The notes below the pieces were generated by a model. That model ran no database searches, was not told the DNA's origin, and worked only from the letters and a program-made list of their open reading frames with translations. The translations under genes were made by a program, and so were the position numbers. This document shows, piece after piece, positions 14,624 to 21,774 of a stretch of DNA of 21,774 nucleotides (positions within the stretch are counted from its first letter, which is position 1; each line of letters begins with the position of its first letter). This DNA is from UBA4729 sp038231175 (GTDB lineage: Bacteria > Patescibacteriota > Saccharimonadia > Saccharimonadales > UBA4665). Location of the stretch: contig JBBRLU010000012.1 of assembly GCA_038231175.1 (NCBI GenBank), positions 1-21,774 on the forward strand, in the 5' to 3' direction.

Positions 14624-15925
14624 ATGGCTCTATCAACCCAACCTTACAAGGGCGCCCGTGACTTTTTTCCAGAAGCCAAGCGCCTCCAAAAATTCCTCTT
14701 TGGCAAGCTCCGGCAAACCGTCGAAACTTTTGGCTATGAAGAATACGATGCCCCAATCCTCGAGCCCCTAGAAATGTACACCGCCAAAAGCGGCGAAGAA
14801 ATAGTCAACGAGCAGACGTACAGTTTTACTGATCGTGGTGGCCGCCAAGTGGTTATCCGGCCAGAAATGACACCGACAGTCAGCCGGATGGTCGCCGCCC
14901 GTCGCCAAGAGCTCGGCTATCCGTTACGCTGGTATAGTATCCCTAACCTGTGGCGCTACGAGCGACCACAACGCGGCCGTCTGCGCGAACACTGGCAGCT
15001 CAACGTCGACCTGTTTGGCGTGGCCGGTACCGATGCCGAGTTAGAGATGATCGCCGTCGTCGACGCCATCTATAAGAATTATGGTGCCACGACCGACATG
15101 TACGTCATCCAGCTGAATAGCCGACCGCTGATCAATTACGTCCTGAACGAGTATCTGTCCTTGGACGAGGCTCAAACTCACGCTGTCGGTAAGCTGATTG
15201 ACCGCATGCACAAATTGGAACGCGGCGAGTTCATGACAAAAGTTGACGCCCTATTGACGGCTGAGCAAAAGGCTAGCGGCGCTGTCGAGCGCCTTTTAAG
15301 CGTGCTGGATTGTCAGCGGCTGGCTGATTTACCAGCTGTCATGCAGTCGCAACCGGCCGTGATCGAGCTCGCCAGCGTCCTCTCCAGACTGCAGGCTAGC
15401 GGCATCACTAACGTTCGCTACGACGCCACCTTGATGCGCGGCTTTGACTACTATACCGGCATCGTCTTTGAGGTTACTGACACGCACCCCGATAACAACC
15501 GATCGATGATGGGCGGTGGTCGTTATGACGGCCTAGTCGGCCTATTCGGGGTCGAGCCCGTACCGACCGTCGGCTTCGGACTTGGCGACGCCACGCTGGC
15601 AAACTTCTTAGAGCTCCACGAATTACTACCTGAACTGCCGTCAGAAACGCAATTGTACCTGGTGCAGGTCGGCGATGTCGATGCCTCGGTCGTGCAATCA
15701 TTAGCTAGCCGTCTACGCACCGTCGGCGCCCGAGTGGCAGTCGACATCAGTGGACGAAAATTGGGCGACCAACTAAAAACTGCCAGCAAAAAGGGAATAG
15801 CACACTGCCTGATCGTCGGCTCCAAGGAGCTTGAAAGCGGCAACTACAGTCTAAAGGATTTGGCGACTGGCGATAACCAAACTGTCACTGAAGCCGAACT
15901 CATAGCGTTGCTCGATAAGCTGTAA
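14624..15925 (+). CDS. hisS: Histidine--tRNA ligase
   Basis: A class II aminoacyl-tRNA synthetase that charges tRNA-His. The 433 residues carry the N-terminal GARDFFPEAKR opening (about 10-20), motif 2 around FTDRGGRQVVIRPEMTP (68-84), the histidyl-specific RGFDYYTGIVFEV (272-284, with catalytic Arg272), GGGRYDGL (297-304), a motif 3 region VGFGLGDATL (316-325), and an HGTP-type anticodon-binding domain (about 340-430). The usual motif 3 arginine (as in GLER) is absent and the sequence is GLGDAT, a variant I recall from other HisRS subgroups. The ATG is at the predicted transcription start. A small membrane-protein gene begins 2 bases after the stop, so the two form an operon. Confidence 0.96.
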   Translation: MALSTQPYKGARDFFPEAKRLQKFLFGKLRQTVETFGYEEYDAPILEPLEMYTAKSGEEIVNEQTYSFTDRGGRQVVIRPEMTPTVSRMVAARRQELGYPLRWYSIPNLWRYERPQRGRLREHWQLNVDLFGVAGTDAELEMIAVVDAIYKNYGATTDMYVIQLNSRPLINYVLNEYLSLDEAQTHAVGKLIDRMHKLERGEFMTKVDALLTAEQKASGAVERLLSVLDCQRLADLPAVMQSQPAVIELASVLSRLQASGITNVRYDATLMRGFDYYTGIVFEVTDTHPDNNRSMMGGGRYDGLVGLFGVEPVPTVGFGLGDATLANFLELHELLPELPSETQLYLVQVGDVDASVVQSLASRLRTVGARVAVDISGRKLGDQLKTASKKGIAHCLIVGSKELESGNYSLKDLATGDNQTVTEAELIALLDKL

Positions 15926-15927
15926 CT

Positions 15928-16380
15928 ATGACAGCTACTAACCATGCTCTGACCGGTGCCTTGATCGGCTTGACTGTACCTAATCCGTGGTTCGCCTTGC
16001 CAGCGGCGCTATTGTCTCACTTTGCCTGTGACGGTATACCTCATTTTGCTACGACCATCGATGCAAAAGCTAAGCCCTGGTTCAAACTAATGTTAGTTGT
16101 AGAGGCCACGCTTTGCGGCTTGATAATACTCGGATTAGCTGTGCTGCATCCGCTCCATTGGCCAGTCGCAGCTGCCGGCGCTTTTTTAGCTGCCAGCCCA
16201 GACTTTATGTGGATTAATAATTTTAGGCGGGCCCAAGCTGGCCATCAGGCTCAAATCAGACAATCTGCGATTTTACGCTTCCATGCCTGGATCCAGTGGT
16301 TCGAAAGACCGATCGGCGGTTTCGTAGAGGCTGCTTGGGCAGTAGCCGCTTTGATACTGCTTAAGCTTTATATGGTCTAG
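15928..16380 (+). CDS. Small polytopic membrane protein with conserved-looking His/Asp sites
   Basis: A 150-residue protein with about four hydrophobic segments (about 18-33, 52-72, 77-92 and 129-148). Polar residues sit in or beside these segments in a pattern typical of metal sites: His6 in NHALTGALIG, then SHFACDGIPHF (His31, Asp35, His39), SPDF (Asp92), and His119/Glu126 before the last helix. The NHALTG opening and SHFxxDxxPHF box resemble membrane-bound metal-dependent hydrolases of the YdjM/DUF457 sort, which I offer only as a likeness. The ATG is 2 bases after the hisS stop, so it is translated from the hisS mRNA. Function unknown. Confidence 0.78.
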   Translation: MTATNHALTGALIGLTVPNPWFALPAALLSHFACDGIPHFATTIDAKAKPWFKLMLVVEATLCGLIILGLAVLHPLHWPVAAAGAFLAASPDFMWINNFRRAQAGHQAQIRQSAILRFHAWIQWFERPIGGFVEAAWAVAALILLKLYMV

Positions 16381-16397
16381 TCAAACCCATTCTCATC

Positions 16398-16406
16398 TGT
16401 TACACT
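16398..16406 (+). promoter_or_regulatory. Extended -10 promoter for tig (TGT-TACACT)
   Basis: TGTTACACT fits TGnTAtaaT. Predicted start near 16413 leaves only about 2 bases before ATG 16415, so the message is effectively leaderless. No -35 is evident. Confidence 0.6.
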
Positions 16407-16414
16407 TGTTAACT

Positions 16415-17698
16415 ATGCAAATTAAACTCGAAACCACCGGACCAACCAACGTAAGATTAATGATTACCGCCGACCAAGCTATCCTCGATGCTGTAAAGAC
16501 AGCCGCTGTCAGCCGCTTAGGTCGTAACCTCAAGCTCCAGGGCTTCCGCCCCGGTAAAGCACCCTTGCACCTGATTGAGAAACAGCTTGATCAACAATTA
16601 TTGCAATCCGAATTTCTAGAGACGGCCGTCAACCGCTTGTACGTCGACGCCATCCAGGATAAAAAATTGCGCCCCGTGGCTCAGCCGAAAGTCGACATCA
16701 TGAAATTCGTGCCCTTCACCACCTTAGAGGTCGGTTACGAGCTGGAAGTCCTGGGTAGTATCACGCTCCCCGACATCAGCCAGCTGAAGTTGGCCAAGCT
16801 GGCAGTTTCGGTGGTCGACAAGGACATCGATGAGGTCGTCGCTAATCTCCGCAGCCGAGCAGCAGCCAAGGAAGCTGTTGACCGAGCCGCCAAAAACGGT
16901 GACGAGACGGTTATTAATTTCAGTGGCGTCGACACCAAGACCAAAGAGCCGATTGCCGGCGGCAGTGGTAACGACTACCCGCTAGTACTAGGCAGTGACA
17001 GTTTTATCCCTGGCTTTGAAGGCCAATTGGTCGGGCTGAAAGCCGGTGACGACAAAGACTTCGATATCACTTTCCCAGCCGACTACAGCGCCGTAGATTT
17101 ACAAAAGCGCAAGGTTACTTTCAGCGTCACCGTCACCAAAGTCCAGGCTGTTATCGAACCGAAGCTCGACGACGCCTTTGCCGCCAGCGTCGGACCATTC
17201 ACCAAGCTGAGTGAACTGAAGACCGATATCCGCAAACAATTGGAACAGGAGCGTACCGGCCAAGCCGAGCGGGCTTACGAGAATCAGCTCTTGGAACTGA
17301 TTGCCAGTGAGACCAAAGTCATCATCCCCGAAGTCCTGATCGAAGAAGAGATGGAGCGCATCGAAGACGAAGAGAAGCGCGACGTCGTCTACCGGGGCCA
17401 GACCTGGCAGCAACACCTCGACGCCGAAAAATTAACCGAGGAGCAACACCGCCAGAAGCAACGACCAGCTGCCGAATTACGCGTCAAAGCCGGCTTGGTG
17501 CTCGGTGAAATCGCCGACGAACAGAAAATCATCGTTTCGCCCGAGGAGTTACAAGCTCAGATCCAGCTGCTCAAGCAACAATATACCGACCCCAAAATGC
17601 AGGCCGAGCTTGACAAGCCAGAAAACCGCCGTGACATCTTAAGTCGTATCCTGAGCCAGAAGTCATTGGAGCACGCCAAGGGTCTTTTAGGAAATTAG
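16415..17698 (+). CDS. tig: Trigger factor (ribosome-associated chaperone and peptidyl-prolyl isomerase)
   Basis: Binds the ribosome near the exit tunnel and shields nascent chains. The 427 residues show the full three-part structure: an N-terminal ribosome-binding domain opening MQIKLETTGP with signature GFRPGKAP at 43-50; an FKBP-type domain at about 160-245 (DETVINFSG, then DSFIPGFEGQLVGLKAG); and a long helical C-terminal chaperone domain from about 250, rich in Glu, Gln and Lys. I start it at ATG 16415, which aligns with the E. coli start (MQVSVETT); a TTG three codons earlier overlaps the -10 box. A 67-codon ORF begins 1 base after its stop, and clpP follows, the common tig-clpP order. 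Confidence 0.96.
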   Translation: MQIKLETTGPTNVRLMITADQAILDAVKTAAVSRLGRNLKLQGFRPGKAPLHLIEKQLDQQLLQSEFLETAVNRLYVDAIQDKKLRPVAQPKVDIMKFVPFTTLEVGYELEVLGSITLPDISQLKLAKLAVSVVDKDIDEVVANLRSRAAAKEAVDRAAKNGDETVINFSGVDTKTKEPIAGGSGNDYPLVLGSDSFIPGFEGQLVGLKAGDDKDFDITFPADYSAVDLQKRKVTFSVTVTKVQAVIEPKLDDAFAASVGPFTKLSELKTDIRKQLEQERTGQAERAYENQLLELIASETKVIIPEVLIEEEMERIEDEEKRDVVYRGQTWQQHLDAEKLTEEQHRQKQRPAAELRVKAGLVLGEIADEQKIIVSPEELQAQIQLLKQQYTDPKMQAELDKPENRRDILSRILSQKSLEHAKGLLGN

Positions 17699-17699
17699 T

Positions 17700-17903
17700 A
17701 TGTTGAAGCGTTTGCAACGACTATCGCAAGTTCTTGTTAACCGCCTGCCAGATTACATGACGCATGATCCGCGCATCGCAGACCCCAGTTTCCCCCATCA
17801 ACGTACCGGAGCCGATCGAGCCGAGCAGCTGCGGAAAGAGTCGGCGGCAACCTATGCCGGTCAGATCATAGTCCAGCCTCAGAGCCCAGAGAACGATAAT
17901 TAG
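17700..17903 (+). CDS. Small hypothetical protein between tig and clpP
   Basis: A 67-residue ORF whose ATG is 1 base after the tig stop, a spacing typical of coupled genes. The sequence has a basic amphipathic N-terminal helix (MLKRLQRLSQVLVNRL), a middle stretch with DPRIADPSF, a Glu/Arg-rich segment (GADRAEQLRKES), and a Gln/Pro/Asn-rich tail. No domain is recognised. Its TAG stop (17901-17903) lies inside the left arm of the CIRCE element of clpP. Position supports a real gene cotranscribed with tig, but the length and lack of a known family keep this tentative. Confidence 0.5.
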   Translation: MLKRLQRLSQVLVNRLPDYMTHDPRIADPSFPHQRTGADRAEQLRKESAATYAGQIIVQPQSPENDN

Positions 17904-17926
17904 CACTCTTGACGCGAGAGTGCTAA
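17900..17926 (+). promoter_or_regulatory. CIRCE element (HrcA operator) controlling clpP
   Basis: TTAGCACTC (17900-17908), nine bases, then GAGTGCTAA (17918-17926): a perfect match to the CIRCE consensus TTAGCACTC-N9-GAGTGCTAA bound by the heat-shock repressor HrcA. The -35 box lies in its spacer, so bound repressor would block RNA polymerase. hrcA itself is not in the window. Confidence 0.97.
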
Positions 17927-17937
17927 CTTCCTATAAT
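17909..17937 (+). promoter_or_regulatory. Sigma-70 type promoter for clpP
   Basis: The -35 TTGACG (17909-17914) and perfect -10 TATAAT (17932-17937) are separated by 17 bases. Predicted start near 17944 gives a leader of about 39 bases with TAAGGAGG at 17971-17978, 4 bases before the ATG. The -35 is embedded in CIRCE. Confidence 0.92.
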
Positions 17938-17982
17938 TGGTCTATCGTCTTTGCCGTCACTAAGCCAATCTAAGGAGGCCTT

Positions 17983-18582
17983 ATGTCAGTATTAATCCCA
18001 ACCGTAGTCGAAAACGATGGCCGCTACGAGCGAGCCTACGATATCTATAGTCGCCTCTTGAAAGACCGTATTATTTTCCTAGGTTCCGACGTCAACGAGG
18101 CCAGTGCCAACGTCGTTGTCGCCCAACTGCTGTTCCTACAGGCCGAAGACGCCAAGAAAGACATCTTCTTCTACATCAACAGCCCCGGCGGCAGTGTCTA
18201 TGACGCCCTGGCTATCTACGACACCATGCATTACATTACCAACGACGTCCAGACGGTCGGCATCGGCGTCCAGGCCTCGGCCGCAGCGTTCTTACTGAGC
18301 AGCGGCACCAAAGGTAAACGCTTCGCCTTACCTAACGCTACGATCATGATCCACCAGCCCAGCAGCGGCACGCGGGGGAAGGTCACCGACCAGGAAATTG
18401 ATCTTCGGGAGAGCTTACGCATCAAGAAATTATTGGAAACGCTGATGGCCAAGAATACCGGTCAAAAGCTGGACCAGATCCACCTGGACATGGAACGCGA
18501 CAAGTGGCTGACCGCCATCGAGGCTAAGAAATACGGTATCATCGACGAGATCATCGACTCTCCAAAAATCCTCGGAAAGTAG
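17983..18582 (+). CDS. clpP: ATP-dependent Clp protease proteolytic subunit ClpP
   Basis: The tetradecameric serine protease that degrades substrates delivered by Clp ATPases such as ClpC (start of this window). The 199 residues are the normal length. The catalytic triad is complete: Ser99 in VQASAAAFLL, His124 in IMIHQPSSG and Asp173 in MERDKW. The substrate-binding strand INSPGGSV is at 65-72, and the C-terminal IEAKKYGIIDEI matches the family. The N-terminus MSVLIPTVVEN is typical of a ClpP with a short propeptide or none. The start is set by TAAGGAGG at 4 bases. Transcription is from a strong promoter overlapped by CIRCE, so induction by heat or protein stress through HrcA is expected. 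No clpX follows; the next gene is unrelated. Confidence 0.98.
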   Translation: MSVLIPTVVENDGRYERAYDIYSRLLKDRIIFLGSDVNEASANVVVAQLLFLQAEDAKKDIFFYINSPGGSVYDALAIYDTMHYITNDVQTVGIGVQASAAAFLLSSGTKGKRFALPNATIMIHQPSSGTRGKVTDQEIDLRESLRIKKLLETLMAKNTGQKLDQIHLDMERDKWLTAIEAKKYGIIDEIIDSPKILGK

Positions 18583-18633
18583 TAATTATTTGTTGCTCAT
18601 GGTTATACCGGCAATTCATAGTAGGATATGACT

Positions 18634-19326
18634 ATGAACAAGCTTAGTAACAATGAACTGAGAGTCGTTCCGCTTAACCGGATTGTTAATATCGGGGAGA
18701 TAGTCGGAGTCTCGCTGGAACTACATACCATAGCGAAACTACCCGAAACTGCCGATTTACTGCGGACCAGAGAGCTTCGTAGCGTTATCGCCCGATACGC
18801 CAAAGACCAAGATACCGCCCAAAAAAAGCTTATCGACGGTCGGAATGCCCACATCAAGCGAAGCATGGGCATGTTTGCCCTGATTGGTAACAGCGGCCAC
18901 GCGCTAGGCCTAGCACGGATCGACCCGGCGCCGAACTTACGCCGGCAGATACTATCCTTGCCGCCGCGGCTAGTGCATCGTCCATTCGCCAAAAGGTTAG
19001 AAGTAACCGGCCCTCAGGTCAGTGCTTGGACGGCTCACCGGGAAGGCGATGATGCATCCAACCTACTGAGACTGGCTTATGCTGAACTTGGCGATCGTAA
19101 CGGAGTCGCTAAGCAGTTTTATGACATTTTTGCCGAGCAGGCACCCCAATCGGATACCGAACCTCAGGCTTGGACTATCGAACCGACAAGCTCACCTTAC
19201 TGGGTTCGCTCGGCAATCAGTAAGGCCGGCTATTCGTCTACGGAAACTAGACCGAAGTTTTACGACGACGGCAACAATCCGGCTACTCCAGTTGTCTACG
19301 GCCACGTCTTGCTGGCGGCTGTATAG
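18634..19326 (+). CDS. Uncharacterised protein, possibly GNAT acetyltransferase-like
   Basis: A 230-residue soluble protein I do not recognise with confidence. Features hinting at a GNAT fold: an early strand ending in an acidic helix, a central strand MFALIGNSGHALGLARIDP that could be the beta-4 strand before acetyl-CoA binding, and, near the C-terminus, SSPYWVRSAISKAGYSS followed by a final strand VVYGHVLLAAV, the order seen in GNAT N-acetyltransferases (helix ending in AGY, then the last strand). The classic Q/R-x-x-G-x-G/A loop is not clear, so this is weak. Two ATGs are possible: 18628 and 18634. I prefer 18634 because AGGA (18623-18626) lies 7 bases upstream, and a TAGGAT box ends 7 positions before its A. 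It lies alone between clpP and rpoB. Confidence 0.7.
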   Translation: MNKLSNNELRVVPLNRIVNIGEIVGVSLELHTIAKLPETADLLRTRELRSVIARYAKDQDTAQKKLIDGRNAHIKRSMGMFALIGNSGHALGLARIDPAPNLRRQILSLPPRLVHRPFAKRLEVTGPQVSAWTAHREGDDASNLLRLAYAELGDRNGVAKQFYDIFAEQAPQSDTEPQAWTIEPTSSPYWVRSAISKAGYSSTETRPKFYDDGNNPATPVVYGHVLLAAV

Positions 19327-19542
19327 TTGACAAGACTAGACACATACATCAGACTATAGGATAAGAAGTAGTGTAAGTAGAGTTTTTCTCGCTTAGGATC
19401 TTCGGCCGAACAACAATATAAACACTATTCAGTTCAAACAAAACGTTTCGACAATTTGAAAATTGCTTTATTAACATGTGTAGGCAACGACAAACCGAGA
19501 CAGCGGTAACTATCAATTTAATCAGGGGGCGTTGATTGCAAT
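19327..19542 (+). promoter_or_regulatory. rpoB upstream region, promoter not resolved
   Basis: 216 non-coding bases before rpoB. A perfect TTGACA (19327-19332) overlaps the previous gene's end, but the best -10 candidates (TATAGG at 19355, TATAAA at 19417) are poorly spaced from it. A palindrome CAATTT-GA-AAATTG lies at 19452-19465. AGGGGG at 19524-19529 is the only Shine-Dalgarno-like sequence, 13 bases from the ATG. The long leader suggests regulation at the mRNA level or an undetected promoter. Confidence 0.35.

Positions 19543-21774
<2,232 letters not shown>

Overview
The window reads as a chromosomal stretch of a Candidate Phyla Radiation (Patescibacteria) bacterium, most likely a Saccharibacteria (TM7) relative. 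I infer this from the gene set and protein divergence; no rRNA gene is present to prove it. The strongest hints are the membrane protein with an HEMLH motif at 956-1972, which matches a protein type I recall from Saccharibacteria, and several genes whose start codon sits exactly where transcription should begin. The genetic code is the standard one. Base composition looks slightly GC-rich by eye. Coding density is high, and every gene except the penicillin-binding protein is on the + strand. Both ends cut a gene: clpC at the left and rpoB at the right. 

Layout. 1-3354: the C-terminal half of ClpC, a membrane-anchored putative zinc metallopeptidase with a coiled-coil tail, and RadA. 3360-6491 (minus): a large class A penicillin-binding protein with an extended extracellular C-terminus, convergent with radA and divergent from tyrS. 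6526-6577 holds two back-to-back extended -10 promoters. 6600-12208: TyrS, a SAM-dependent methyltransferase, RecG, a protein resembling zinc-dependent phospholipase C / S1-P1 nuclease, and RsmD. 12278-12397: tRNA-Leu(UAG) followed at once by a strong intrinsic terminator. 12398-12651: non-coding, with stem-loops and a clear sigma-70 type promoter. 12652-14496: a secreted GH113-like glycoside hydrolase with a Pro/Thr linker. 14624-17903: HisS, a small polytopic membrane protein, trigger factor and a 67-residue ORF. 17900-18582: a perfect CIRCE operator overlapping the promoter of clpP. 18634-19326: an unrecognised, possibly GNAT-like protein. 19543 to the end: RpoB. 

How the genes relate. ClpC, ClpP and trigger factor are protein-quality-control parts, and clpP carries an HrcA-type (CIRCE) heat-shock switch. 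TyrS, HisS, tRNA-Leu and RsmD serve translation; RadA and RecG serve recombination and repair; the PBP and the glycoside hydrolase act outside the membrane. Two initiation styles coexist. Some genes have a short 5' leader with a Shine-Dalgarno (radA, tyrS, the glycoside hydrolase, clpP). Others (methyltransferase, recG, hisS, nearly tig) have a -10 box whose predicted transcription start is the A of the ATG, which implies leaderless mRNAs.
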